This document shows, one piece after another, positions 51,551 through 61,374 of a DNA stretch of 64,000 bases; positions within the stretch are counted from its first letter, which is position 1; every line of letters begins with the position of its first letter. The position numbers and the translations under genes were made by a program. The DNA comes from Chitinimonas_A lacunae (GTDB lineage Bacteria > Pseudomonadota > Gammaproteobacteria > Burkholderiales > Chitinimonadaceae), in contig NZ_JBHSBU010000001.1 of NCBI RefSeq assembly GCF_042650885.1, positions 1,736,001 through 1,800,000 of the forward strand, written 5' to 3'. The notes under the pieces were generated by a model. It had not been told where the DNA came from and ran no database searches. It was given only the letters and a program-made list of their open reading frames with translations.

Positions 51551-52858
51551 TTACTGGGCGCGGGTCGTCAGCTTGAATTCCACCCGACCCAGTGGCTCCA
51601 GACAGAGCTTGTTCTGCGTCGCCAATTCGCCCGGGGCGCACAGGGCGATCCGGTACTGGCAGACGAATTCGCTCAGCACCATGCCGATGCTCATCAGCGC
51701 CAGCCGCTCGCCGATACAGCGATGGTGGCCGCCGGCAAACGGGAAGAAACGGTACTGGGCATAGGCTTGCGCCACTTCCGCCGAGTCGGCGAAACGCGAG
51801 GGCAGGAAACGCTCCGGCTCCGCCCACTGCCGCTCGATCCGATGGGTGACGTAGGGGCTGACGCAGACGCGCGCACCGGCGGGAATCTCGATGCCGGGTT
51901 CCAACTCGACCTGTTCCATCATCTGCCGGTACATCGCCCAGCCCGAAGGATAGAGCCGCAAGGTTTCCAGAATCACTTCCGCCACCGGCGTATCGCGCCG
52001 CAGCGAGAACTCGCTTGCCGCCACGTCCGAGGTGGTGATCCAGCCGTGCAGGCGCTCCTGCTCTTGCGGATGGCGCGCCAGTTCATACAGCGCCCAGAAG
52101 ATCGAAGCCCCGGCCGTCTCCAGACCGCTGCCCAGCAAGGACAGCACTTCGCCATTGAGATCGGCATGGCCGACCTCGTTGTCCTTCAGGGTCTGGGCCA
52201 GCTCCACCACCAGCGGCACATAGGCGCCCTCTGTGGCCACATGGCGGGCGACGACCGTGGCGATATGGTCGTGGATGGCCTGTTTCGCCCCGCTGAAGGT
52301 CGGGTCGGCCAGAATGCCCTCGACCCCTACCCCATTGAAGAAGCCGTCGGTCATCCCGCGATGCATCTCCGACACGGCCGCGACGATGGCAGGCGGCACA
52401 TCGAGCCCGAACATGGCGATGGTGTTGATATAGACACAGCTCTTCTTGGCTGCCTCGAACAGACTTTCGCTATCGACGGCCTCGCCGCGGACAAACTGTT
52501 CGGCCAGATAGCGGCGCAGCGGTGCGGCGATCAGATGCGAGATTTCGCGGATCTTGGAATTGCTGTAGACCGGCTGGATCGCCTGGCGCGTCTCCTTATG
52601 CTGCGGCGAGGACGATACCGAAAACAGCCCATCGCCCATGATGTCGTTGAGCGGTTTGCGGTGGTTGCGGTGGCCGCTGGCGAAGATCGACTTCACATCG
52701 GCCGGCCGGGCGCACAGATAGAGCAAATTGGCGCCGCTGCGCAGCAATACCCGGTCGCCGCTGGTCTTGGCCAGATGCAGGAACAGCTCGTGCAGGCCGC
52801 GCTGGCGGACGGCTTTCAGGGCGTCGTTGCCGTCCAGTACCACTTCTTTAAATTCCAT
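51551..52858 (-). CDS. Cytochrome P450, tailoring oxygenase
   Basis: A 435-residue soluble P450. The haem-thiolate loop is FFPFAGGHHRCIGERLALM (F-x-x-G-x-x-x-C-x-G), the K-helix is EVILETLRLYP (E-x-x-R), and the I-helix oxygen-activation segment is LLGSGLETAGASIFWAL with the acid-alcohol pair ET. AAGGAGG lies 9 nt before the ATG at 52858. The first 43 nt overlap the thioesterase gene. Within the operon it probably oxidises the NRPS/PKS product or a carrier-bound intermediate. Redox partners are not in the window. Confidence 0.93.
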   Translation of the reverse strand: MEFKEVVLDGNDALKAVRQRGLHELFLHLAKTSGDRVLLRSGANLLYLCARPADVKSIFASGHRNHRKPLNDIMGDGLFSVSSSPQHKETRQAIQPVYSNSKIREISHLIAAPLRRYLAEQFVRGEAVDSESLFEAAKKSCVYINTIAMFGLDVPPAIVAAVSEMHRGMTDGFFNGVGVEGILADPTFSGAKQAIHDHIATVVARHVATEGAYVPLVVELAQTLKDNEVGHADLNGEVLSLLGSGLETAGASIFWALYELARHPQEQERLHGWITTSDVAASEFSLRRDTPVAEVILETLRLYPSGWAMYRQMMEQVELEPGIEIPAGARVCVSPYVTHRIERQWAEPERFLPSRFADSAEVAQAYAQYRFFPFAGGHHRCIGERLALMSIGMVLSEFVCQYRIALCAPGELATQNKLCLEPLGRVEFKLTTRAQ

Positions 52859-53655
52859 TGTTTCGATCCTCCTTGTCTGTCGGCGGGGTCCGGTGCCGCT
52901 TGCTGTGCCAGCCACGGGAAGGTGGCGCCCAGCGTGTCCCAGATCCGCGGCCATTGTTCGTTGAGATAGAAATGCCCGCCGGGCAGGCTGAGCAGCCGGG
53001 TCGGTCCGCGGGTCACGCTGCGCCAGCCAGCCAGGGCGGCAGGTGGGGCCAGTTCGTCATCCTGGCCTGCCAGCAGCAGCAGCGGCAGATCGAGCAGCGG
53101 TACCTCGGTCTCGTGATAAGCAGCCGCCGCGCGGCAGTCGGCGCGGTAGGCGCCGAGGAACAATTCCTCGAATTCAGGCAGTTCGAGCAGGGCCGGCTCG
53201 ACCCCGCCCATCCGGCGCAATTCGGCAATCATCTGGGCCGGTTCGCGACACGCCACCTGGCGCATCCGGGCAAAGAACGGCGTCGGCGCCTGGGCACCCG
53301 ACAGCACCAGCCCGGCCGGTGCCTTGCCTTGACGCTGCAAGGCGACACAGCAGTGATAGGCCAGTACCGCCCCCATGCTGTGACCGAAGAACAGCGCCTT
53401 ATCAAGGCTGTCGAGCCCGGCCAGCGCCTCGCTCAACTGGCTGACCAGTTGCCAGAAATCCTCCCCGGCCGGCTCGGCCATCCGCGGCGGCCGCCCCGGC
53501 AGCGCGGCGACCTGGACCCGGGCGGCGTCAGCAGCGACCCGCGCCAGCGGTCCGAAGAAATAGGGATTGCCACCCGCTGGCGGAAAACACACCAGCACCG
53601 GCGCGTCCGGGCCGGGCCGCCCCAACGCCGGCAAGGGATAGAGCCAGTCGCTCAT
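52816..53655 (-). CDS. Type II thioesterase
   Basis: A 279-residue alpha/beta-hydrolase of the NRPS/PKS type II thioesterase family, which clears mis-primed carrier domains. It has LVCFPPAGGNPYFFGPLA, the nucleophile elbow FFGHSMGAVLAY (GHSMG), LLLLAGQDDELAPP and the catalytic histidine in LPGGHFYLNEQ. The domain proper ends near residue 250. The last 30 residues are a run-on tail translated through the P450 ribosome-binding site and start. The ATG overlaps the NRPS stop as ATGA. With no TE domain in the assembly line, it might also take part in product release. Confidence 0.92.
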   Translation of the reverse strand: MSDWLYPLPALGRPGPDAPVLVCFPPAGGNPYFFGPLARVAADAARVQVAALPGRPPRMAEPAGEDFWQLVSQLSEALAGLDSLDKALFFGHSMGAVLAYHCCVALQRQGKAPAGLVLSGAQAPTPFFARMRQVACREPAQMIAELRRMGGVEPALLELPEFEELFLGAYRADCRAAAAYHETEVPLLDLPLLLLAGQDDELAPPAALAGWRSVTRGPTRLLSLPGGHFYLNEQWPRIWDTLGATFPWLAQQAAPDPADRQGGSKQWNLKKWYWTATTP

Positions 53656-56600
53656 ACCGTCACCTCCTCATCGATCTCCAGCCCCAGCGCCATCTCGGGC
53701 TCGGCCAGCCCTTGGCGCAAGGTGTCCACGAACAGTGCCACCACCCGGTCGGCATCGAGCAGCCCCAGCCGGACAAACAGCGTGCAGGCCACGCCATCGG
53801 GCTGTTCCGAAGCCACCAGATACAGATCGTTTTCCGCCGGACGGGCAATGCTGCTGCTGAGCGGCGTCATGGTCAGGCCCGCTTCCACGGGGGCTGCTTG
53901 ACGCACGCTTTGCAGATAGTTGAACACCGCCCCCACCGGCGGCGTCGCGAATTGCTGTGTCAGCCGGTCGATCAACAGGGCATAGGGCAGATGGCGCAGC
54001 TGGTGCGCCACAGCCATGGTCTGACGCACCGACTGGAGCAGATCGGCAAAGCTCGGCCCCTTGCGCAGATCAGCGGCCAGCACGGCCATATTGACCGTGC
54101 GTGCCACCATGCCTTGCAGCAGCGGCTCGTCGCGGCACTTGAGCGGTGTGCCGACCAGGAAATGCCGCTGCCGCGACAAGCGCGCCAAGGTAAGTTGCCA
54201 GGCCGCCATCAGCACGATGAACGGCGTCACCCCGCTGCGCCGCGACAGCGCCACGATGCTGGCGAACGTGGCGGAATCGAGGCCAAAGCGTCGCCGCTCA
54301 GTCGCGGTGTCCGTCACTCGTGCGCCCAGCACCAATGGCTGCGCCCCGGCAAGCCCGCCCAGACACTGCTCGAGCATCTGCCCGGCGCGGCCTTGGTCCA
54401 GATAGGCGCGTTCCCAGGCGACGAAATCCTTCTGCTGCAAGGGCTGCGGCGGCAGCGGACTGCCGCTGCGCAGCGATTCATAGATCCGCGCCAGATCAGC
54501 CAGCACCTGGGCCGCACTGGCGCCGTCGTCGATCAACTTATGCAGCGACAGATAGAACACCGCCTCGTCCGGCCCCGCTTCGAGCAGGATGGCGCGGAAC
54601 GGCTGCCCTGCAGCCAGATCGATCGGTCGGCGGAATTGCCGCTGACACCAGCCGTCGAGGTCAAAACCGGCCAGGCTGTCGAGCCTGACCCGCTCCAACT
54701 GGCCGGGCCTGGGCGCCAGCACCGTCTGCACCGCCGTGTCGCGCCCGCCGCCAAAGCGGGTCCGCAGCGCTTCATGGCGCTCGACGGTCAGATCGACCGC
54801 CCGGGACAGCAGCTCGGGATCGAACGGACCGTGCAAACGCCGCAGCGTCAGGCTCTGCTGGAGTTCCGGCAGCAGCGCATCCTGCACCCAGCGCCACATC
54901 CAGCGCTGGCGCCAGGACAGCGGCTGAGTGGGGTCAAGATCCGGTTGGGCGCGCAGTTGCGGGACGCATAGCGCCTGTTGCTCGCGCCGCAGCAGATAGT
55001 CGGCCAGACGGCGCACCGTGGGATGCTCGAACAGTACCCCGACCGACAGATCGAGCGAAAACTGCTGCTTGAGGTGTGCCACCACATGGATGGCCTGGAG
55101 CGAATTGCCGCCGAGCATAAAGAAGTCGTCATCGGGCCCCAGCGCCGCCACGCCCAGCGTCTTGAACCAGATCGCCTCGACCGCCTGCTCGAAGGCATTG
55201 CCCGTGCCGTCGCGGCGCGGTGCGGCCTCGGTCGCCAGCCGGGCCAGCCTCTTCTCGTCGAGCTTGCCGTTGGCGGTGGTCGGCAGTTCGGCATGGATGA
55301 ACAGCGCCGACGGCACCATATAGCGCGGCAGCCGCGCTTCGAGCAGATCGAGCAGTTGCTGCACCGTGACGGTGGCAGCGGGATAAAGCGCCACATGGGC
55401 CGTCAGCGTTGCCGATTCGTGGCTGACCACCACGCCGGCGGCACGGACCTCGGGATGGCTGTTGAGCTGGGCGGCAATCTCGCCCGGCTCGATCCGATAG
55501 CCGCGCAGCTTGAGCTGGCCATCGAGCCGACCGGCATATTCGATCTGACCGTCGGGCAATACCCGGCCAAGGTCGCCCGTGCGATAGAGCCGCGCGCCGG
55601 GATGATCGCTGTGGGGATCGGGCAGGAAGCATTGGGCAGTCCTGGCAGGATCATCGAGATAGCCTCGCGCCACCCCCACCCCACCGATGCAGATCTCGCC
55701 CAATACCCCAGGCGGCACCAGCCGCAGTCGCCGGTCGCACAGATAGACCCGCTTGCCGGCAATCGGCCGGCCGATCGGCACCGTGCCGTGGACGGCATCG
55801 CGGTCGGAGCGCCACGAGGTGGCATCGATGGCCGTTTCGGTCGGTCCGTATTGATTGAACACCACGGCCTGAGTACGGGCCCGGACCGATTCCAGCAAGG
55901 GCACGCCCAGTGCCTCGCCGCCGCAGAACAGTATCCGCACCCCGGCCAAGGCATCGGCTTCGGTACTGGCCAGGAAAGCCGCCAGCATCGATGGCACGAA
56001 ATCGACCACGGTGATGGCATGGTCGGCGATCAGGCGGGCCAGCCGGGCCGGGTCGCGGCAGTCGCCATCGCTGGCAATCGCCACGCTGGCGCCGGCGAGC
56101 AGCGGGCCGAACAGTTGCCAGAGCGAGGGATCGAAATAGAACGGGATGGTATGCAGTACCGCGTCGCCCTGGCCAAGCCCACAGGCGTCGAGCCGCCATT
56201 TGAGCTGATTGGCCAGGCTCGCCTGCTCGACCATCACCCCTTTGGGCATGCCGGTCGAGCCCGAGGTATAGATCACATAAGCCAGCGACTGCGGCCGTGC
56301 CAGTACGGGAACGGGCTGCCCGGGCAGCGCGGCAGCGCGCCAGTCGTCCTGTTCGATCAGCGCAATGCCGACAGCCAGCGCAGCCGCGCTGGCTGTCGCA
56401 AATACCCGGTCCACCAGCAGCAGCTCGGCGCCGCTGTCACGCAGCAAGGTTTCGAGCCGGGCCGCCGGGCTGTCCGGATCGAGCAGCACACAGGCCGCCC
56501 CCAGCGTCATCACGCCCAGCATCGCCACGGCCACGGCCTCGCCACGACCGAGCGCCAGGGCCACCCGGCTTTCCGGCTGCACACCCCGCCCGCGCAGATA

Positions 56601-58232
56601 GGCCGCAAAACTCTGTACCCGCGCTTCGAGCTGGCGATAGCTCAGCGGACCGTCGGCGCCGAGCAAGGCCGGCGCCTCAGGGCTGCGCCCAGCCTGCCGG
56701 TAGAACAGCTCGACCACCGTCTCCACCGCCGGCTCGCGCCCGGTCGGTGCGCCCACGGCCTGGCGCAGCAGCCAGTCGCGTTCCGCCGGCGGCAGCAGGC
56801 AGGCATTGTCGAGCCGCAGGTCGGGATGACGGCTCACCCAGTCGAGCAGAAAGGCAAAACGCTCCAGCAGACGCTCGCAGCTCGCGGCACAGAACAGATC
56901 GGTACGAAATACCAGCGTGGCGCGGACCCCGTCGGCCATCTCGTCCATCAGGAGCGTCAGGTCGAGCTGGGTCGAGCCGCTGTCGGCGAGCAAGGGCGTC
57001 CACACCAGCCCGCTCGCCCCGGCCAGCGCACGCGGCGCGTTCTGCCAGGCGAACATCAACTGGAACAGCGGCGTGTCGCTGCCCCGCTCCTGGCAGACCG
57101 ACTCGACCACCCGGGCAAATGGATAGTCCTGCCGCTCCAACAAGGCCAAGGCCCGGCTCCGCACCGCCCGCAGCAGATCACGGAAGGTGGTGGCGCCGGC
57201 CAGGTCGGCCCGTACTGCCACCGGATTGATAAAGCAGCCGATCAGCCGCTCGGTTTCCGGATGGCGCCGGCCGGCGAATGGCACGCCGATCAGGAAATCC
57301 TCTTCACCGGTATGAAGTCCGACCAGCAACTGGAATACCGCCATCGTCGCCATAAAGGCGCTGGCATGCTCCTGCTCGGCCAGTTGGTACAGCGCCGCCA
57401 GTCCGGCTGCCGGGAAATGGCGCTGCACGCTGGCACCGCGATGGCCAGGCTTGCTGCTGCGTGGCCGGTCGGTCGGGAATTCGAGCCGCTGAGGCGCCCC
57501 CGCGAGGCTGGTGCGCCAGTAATCGGCCTGGGCCTGGGCCGCTTCGCCCGTCAAGGCGGCGCGCTGCCAGTGGGCATAGTCGGGATACTGGATAGACAGC
57601 GGCGTCAGCGCAGGCTCGGTGCCGGTCGCATAGGCCAGATAGCAGGACTTAAGCTCCGCCCCGAACAGGCCCATCGACCAGCCGTCGGCCAGGATATGGT
57701 GGACCACCAGCGTGAAGTAGTGCTCGTCGTCGGCGCAGGCCACCAGCCGCGCCCGCAACAGCGGACCGTGCGACAGATCACCGAACGGTCGCGCCGCCAC
57801 CTCATCGAGCAGCGACCTGGCCCGCTGGGCACGCTGGGCGGCGGCTTCGCTGCGCAGGTCAAGGCAGTCGATCGGCAGCGTCACGCTGTCGAGCACCTGC
57901 TGACGCGGTACCTCGTCCACCAGCGCAAAAACGGTACGCAGCCCGGCATGGCGGCTCACCACGGCGTCAAGGGCGCGTTGCAGCAGCGCAGGATCAAGCG
58001 GGCCGTCGATCCGGCAGGCATAGGGAATATTCTGCGCCGCCGTCCCGGGCGCCAATTGCTCCTGCACCCAGATGCGTTCCTGCTGGAACGACAGTGGAAC
58101 CGCCACCCCATTGGGCCGCACAGGAATACCCGGCCGGACAGCGCCTTCGCCACGCAAACGGCGGGCAATCAGCTCGCGCTGCGCGTCGGTCAGTTGCTTG
58201 CGCCCGGCGGGCGGCTTGGTGTCATGACTCAT
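53652..58232 (-). CDS. NRPS, C-A-PCP-C
   Basis: A 1526-residue synthetase. An N-terminal linker (1-45) is followed by a condensation domain (about 46-490) with intact HHILADG (178-184). The adenylation domain (about 505-990) has YVIYTSGSTGMPKGV, NQYGPTE, YRTGDL, GYRIEPGEI and TANGK with Lys990. The peptidyl carrier domain has LGGNSL (Ser1044). A second condensation domain (about 1100-1500) reads HKLIDDG (1231-1237) where HHxxxDG is expected, so the catalytic His is Lys. The specificity residues I read are D-P-W-S-F-G-Q-I-D-K, for which I have no confident substrate. There is no TE, reductase or epimerase. It starts 1 nt after the PKS gene. Confidence 0.95.
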   Translation of the reverse strand: MSHDTKPPAGRKQLTDAQRELIARRLRGEGAVRPGIPVRPNGVAVPLSFQQERIWVQEQLAPGTAAQNIPYACRIDGPLDPALLQRALDAVVSRHAGLRTVFALVDEVPRQQVLDSVTLPIDCLDLRSEAAAQRAQRARSLLDEVAARPFGDLSHGPLLRARLVACADDEHYFTLVVHHILADGWSMGLFGAELKSCYLAYATGTEPALTPLSIQYPDYAHWQRAALTGEAAQAQADYWRTSLAGAPQRLEFPTDRPRSSKPGHRGASVQRHFPAAGLAALYQLAEQEHASAFMATMAVFQLLVGLHTGEEDFLIGVPFAGRRHPETERLIGCFINPVAVRADLAGATTFRDLLRAVRSRALALLERQDYPFARVVESVCQERGSDTPLFQLMFAWQNAPRALAGASGLVWTPLLADSGSTQLDLTLLMDEMADGVRATLVFRTDLFCAASCERLLERFAFLLDWVSRHPDLRLDNACLLPPAERDWLLRQAVGAPTGREPAVETVVELFYRQAGRSPEAPALLGADGPLSYRQLEARVQSFAAYLRGRGVQPESRVALALGRGEAVAVAMLGVMTLGAACVLLDPDSPAARLETLLRDSGAELLLVDRVFATASAAALAVGIALIEQDDWRAAALPGQPVPVLARPQSLAYVIYTSGSTGMPKGVMVEQASLANQLKWRLDACGLGQGDAVLHTIPFYFDPSLWQLFGPLLAGASVAIASDGDCRDPARLARLIADHAITVVDFVPSMLAAFLASTEADALAGVRILFCGGEALGVPLLESVRARTQAVVFNQYGPTETAIDATSWRSDRDAVHGTVPIGRPIAGKRVYLCDRRLRLVPPGVLGEICIGGVGVARGYLDDPARTAQCFLPDPHSDHPGARLYRTGDLGRVLPDGQIEYAGRLDGQLKLRGYRIEPGEIAAQLNSHPEVRAAGVVVSHESATLTAHVALYPAATVTVQQLLDLLEARLPRYMVPSALFIHAELPTTANGKLDEKRLARLATEAAPRRDGTGNAFEQAVEAIWFKTLGVAALGPDDDFFMLGGNSLQAIHVVAHLKQQFSLDLSVGVLFEHPTVRRLADYLLRREQQALCVPQLRAQPDLDPTQPLSWRQRWMWRWVQDALLPELQQSLTLRRLHGPFDPELLSRAVDLTVERHEALRTRFGGGRDTAVQTVLAPRPGQLERVRLDSLAGFDLDGWCQRQFRRPIDLAAGQPFRAILLEAGPDEAVFYLSLHKLIDDGASAAQVLADLARIYESLRSGSPLPPQPLQQKDFVAWERAYLDQGRAGQMLEQCLGGLAGAQPLVLGARVTDTATERRRFGLDSATFASIVALSRRSGVTPFIVLMAAWQLTLARLSRQRHFLVGTPLKCRDEPLLQGMVARTVNMAVLAADLRKGPSFADLLQSVRQTMAVAHQLRHLPYALLIDRLTQQFATPPVGAVFNYLQSVRQAAPVEAGLTMTPLSSSIARPAENDLYLVASEQPDGVACTLFVRLGLLDADRVVALFVDTLRQGLAEPEMALGLEIDEEVTV

Positions 58233-58233
58233 G

Positions 58234-61212
58234 CTATGCCTCGAAGCTCGTTTCCAACTGCGCCAGGATCAGCAGCTCGACCTGCTCGACCAGGGCAGCG
58301 ACCGTGGGATATTCGTAGATCGCTGCCACCGACAAGGAGACGTCGAGCCGGTGCCGGATCAGCTCGACCAGCCGGATGCCCAGGAGCGAATCGCCGCCCA
58401 GATCGAAGAAGCTGTCGTGAATACCGACCTGCTCGATCTTGAGCAGCGAACCGAACAGCTCGGCAAATACGCTCTCGAGCTCGTTGCCCGGTGCCGTATA
58501 GGCCACGGCCAGATCGGGGCGGGCGTGGCGCCGGGCAGCGGGACGCGGAAGCGGCGTCGAGGATGTGGTCGCCGTCGGTTCGGGAGTCGGAGCGGACTCG
58601 TCACCGATCCAGAACCGTTTACGCGCAAAGGGATAACTGGGAAGACCTACCCGATGACGGCTGCCCGTGCCGTGACGGGCCGACCAATCGAGCGTCACGC
58701 CATGACACCACAGCCCGGCCAGCGCCTCGTGGAACAGCCGGTCTGACACGTCCTGCTCGCTGCGACGCGGCAAGGTGGCCAATTGCGGCAGCTGGCCCAG
58801 TGCCGGACCTTGCTGAGCCGTGAGCCGGCGCAGCGTGTCGCCCGGGCCGACCTCGACCAGCAGGTCCACCGCTGCCGCCTCAAGCGTCCGGCAACCGGTG
58901 CGGAACTGCACCGTCGAGCACAGTTGCCGGCCCCAGTAGTCGGGATCGGTCGCTTGGGCTGCGGTGATCCAGTCGCCGCTGACATTGGAGATAAACGGTA
59001 TCGTCGGCGGCCGCAGCGTCAGTGTCGCCACACAGCGAGCCAGACTGTCGGCCGCCTCGGTCATCAGGGCCGAGTGGAAGGCATGGCGGCTTGGCAGCGG
59101 CTTGTAGAGATAGCCCTGGGCGTCGAGCACGGCAGCAAATGCCTCGACCGCCGCTTGCGGCCCCGCCACCACGGTCTGGCCCGGACTATTGTCCGCCGCC
59201 ACCGCAAGCTGCGTATCGGTCAGCAGACCCAGCAGCTCGGCCACCGGTGCCTGTACCGCCAGCATCCGGCCAGGCTGGCTTTGCGCCATGGCCCGGCCCC
59301 GGGCGACGATCAGCCTGACGGCCTCGTCGAGTTCGAATACCCCAGCCACACAGGCGGCGCTGATTTCACCGAGGCTGTGGCCAAGCAGGGCGACCGGGCG
59401 GACGCCGAAGTCACGCAGTCGCTGCGCCAGCGCATATTCGACCGAGAAGAGCATCGCCTGGGCCAGCAGCGTATCGCCATCCACCCCCTCAGTCCCGAAC
59501 AGCCGGGCGGACAGATCAAAGCCCAGCAGCGGACTGAACAGGGTCAGGCAGTTGTCGAGATGCTGGCGGAAACCGGCATCGCCTTGATAAAGACGGGCCG
59601 CCATCCCAGCGTATTCGGCGCCCTGGCCCGGGAACAGCCAGGCCACACGCGGCGCGTCAAGGGCCGTGATGGCGCTGTCCGCCTGTCCCAGCCGCTCGAT
59701 GGCCTGGGCCAGATCGTCGGCCACCACGGCAAGCCGTTGCGGCAGGGCAATCAGGCCAAGCTGGGTGGTATAGGCCACGTCGGCTGGCGACAGCGCGGAG
59801 AAACGGCTCAGATGGTCGGCCAGCTCGCCGGCGCTTCGACTCAGATCGGCCGGGGTGCGGGCCGACAGGACAAAGGTATGCGGCCCCGTATCCGCTGTCG
59901 CCGGCGTCAGCAGCGGCGCCTGCTCCAGCACCACATGGGCATTGGTGCCGCCGATCCCGAAGGAGCTGACGCCCGCGCGGCGCAGCCCGCCCTTGGGCCA
60001 CGGCCGCAGATGCGCATTGACCTCGAAGGGGCTGCGTTCGAGTTCCAGCGCCGGGTTGGCAGTCTTGAAATGCAGCGAAGGCGGAATCTCGCCGCGTTCA
60101 AGCAACAGCACCGTCTTGATCAATCCGACCACCCCGGCCGCCGCATCGAGATGGCCGATATTGGTCTTCACCGAACCAATCAGGCAGCTTGCCGGCGGCA
60201 AGGGACCGAAGGCGTCGCGCAGCGCGGCGATTTCGATCGGGTCGCCCAGCGGAGTACCGGTGCCGTGCGCCTCCACATAGCCAATGCTGTCGGGCGCCAC
60301 CTCCCCCATGGCCAGCGCCGCACGGATCACGGCGGCCTGGCCCACGACGCTGGGCGCCGTAAAGCCGACCTTGTCGGCACCGTCGTTATTGACGGCCGAG
60401 CCGAGGATCACGGCGCGGATACGGTCGCCCGCCGCCAACGCATCTTCGAGCCGCTTGAGCACCACCACCCCGGCACCGCTGCCGCCCACCGTACCGCCCG
60501 CTTCGGCGTCAAAGGCGCGGCAATGGCCGTCGGGCGAACCGATGCCGCCCGGCTGATAGCGATAACCGGGTACCTGGGGCTGATTGATCCGCACCCCGCC
60601 TGCCAGCGCGATCTCGCATTCGCCGCCGATCAGCGCCTGACAGGCATAGTGGATCGCCACCAGCGAAGTCGAACAGGCCGACTGCACATTGAGCGCCGGG
60701 CCGCGCAGGTCGAGCTTATAGGCCACCCGGCTCGCCAGATAATCGTTGCTGTTGGCAATCGCCAGCTCGGTCGCGCCGATCTGGCCCTGTCGCACGGCCT
60801 CCAGCAGATACTTCCACAGATAAAGATTGGCGCCGGCCCCGGCATAGACGCCGCAACTGCCGCCACGCGCGGCCGGCCCCAGTGCCGCGTCATCGAGCGC
60901 CGTCCAGGCCAGTTCCAGAAACACCCGGTGCTGCGGATCGGTGATCTGCGCCTCATGCGGGCTCATGCGGAAGAATTCGGCATCGAAGCAATCGCTGTCC
61001 CTGAGCGTGCCGCCGCGCCGCACAAAGGCAGGGTCGGCCAGTTGCTCGGGCTTGATGCCATGCGCCAGCAGCTCCGCGTCGTCGGCCTCGCGCAGCCCCT
61101 CGCGGCCCTCGCGCAGCAGTTGCCAGAAGCCTTCCACATCGTCGGCCCCGGGCACCCGGCATGCCATGCCGACGACGGCGATTTCCAGGCCGGTATACGT
61201 TCTGTTGTCCAT
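58234..61212 (-). CDS. Type I PKS module, KS-AT-ACP
   Basis: A 992-residue single-module polyketide synthase. The ketosynthase (about 9-435) has the active Cys180 in NVQSACSTSL and histidines in EAHGTGT (His316) and TNIGHLDAA (His354). The acyltransferase (about 523-830) has GQGAEYAGM, GHSLGEISAA (Ser613) and RHAFHS (710-714), the malonyl-type signature. The ACP near the C-terminus has LGGDSL (Ser942). No ketoreductase, dehydratase or methyltransferase is present, so the added ketide unit should keep its beta-keto group. The start at 61212 has GAGGTGGG upstream. Gene order places it between the two NRPS proteins. Confidence 0.95.
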   Translation of the reverse strand: MDNRTYTGLEIAVVGMACRVPGADDVEGFWQLLREGREGLREADDAELLAHGIKPEQLADPAFVRRGGTLRDSDCFDAEFFRMSPHEAQITDPQHRVFLELAWTALDDAALGPAARGGSCGVYAGAGANLYLWKYLLEAVRQGQIGATELAIANSNDYLASRVAYKLDLRGPALNVQSACSTSLVAIHYACQALIGGECEIALAGGVRINQPQVPGYRYQPGGIGSPDGHCRAFDAEAGGTVGGSGAGVVVLKRLEDALAAGDRIRAVILGSAVNNDGADKVGFTAPSVVGQAAVIRAALAMGEVAPDSIGYVEAHGTGTPLGDPIEIAALRDAFGPLPPASCLIGSVKTNIGHLDAAAGVVGLIKTVLLLERGEIPPSLHFKTANPALELERSPFEVNAHLRPWPKGGLRRAGVSSFGIGGTNAHVVLEQAPLLTPATADTGPHTFVLSARTPADLSRSAGELADHLSRFSALSPADVAYTTQLGLIALPQRLAVVADDLAQAIERLGQADSAITALDAPRVAWLFPGQGAEYAGMAARLYQGDAGFRQHLDNCLTLFSPLLGFDLSARLFGTEGVDGDTLLAQAMLFSVEYALAQRLRDFGVRPVALLGHSLGEISAACVAGVFELDEAVRLIVARGRAMAQSQPGRMLAVQAPVAELLGLLTDTQLAVAADNSPGQTVVAGPQAAVEAFAAVLDAQGYLYKPLPSRHAFHSALMTEAADSLARCVATLTLRPPTIPFISNVSGDWITAAQATDPDYWGRQLCSTVQFRTGCRTLEAAAVDLLVEVGPGDTLRRLTAQQGPALGQLPQLATLPRRSEQDVSDRLFHEALAGLWCHGVTLDWSARHGTGSRHRVGLPSYPFARKRFWIGDESAPTPEPTATTSSTPLPRPAARRHARPDLAVAYTAPGNELESVFAELFGSLLKIEQVGIHDSFFDLGGDSLLGIRLVELIRHRLDVSLSVAAIYEYPTVAALVEQVELLILAQLETSFEA

Positions 61213-61374
61213 TCCCACCTCTTACCCGACGTTACCGCCGGCTTTATTGCGCTGTTGCCACTGGGTCGGCCGGCACGGTCGCCCTAGTGATGCCGAGATT
61301 TTTTTGAAATTATTCTTTATCTTCGCTTTTTGATTAGCATTTGTTTTTCACAAAATTTTATTTTTGCTCCCGAA

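Noticed and set aside
54978..58442. An 1154-codon open frame on the plus strand opposite the NRPS
   Set aside because: Antisense shadow of the C-A-PCP-C synthetase; translation is Gln/His/Arg-rich without motifs.
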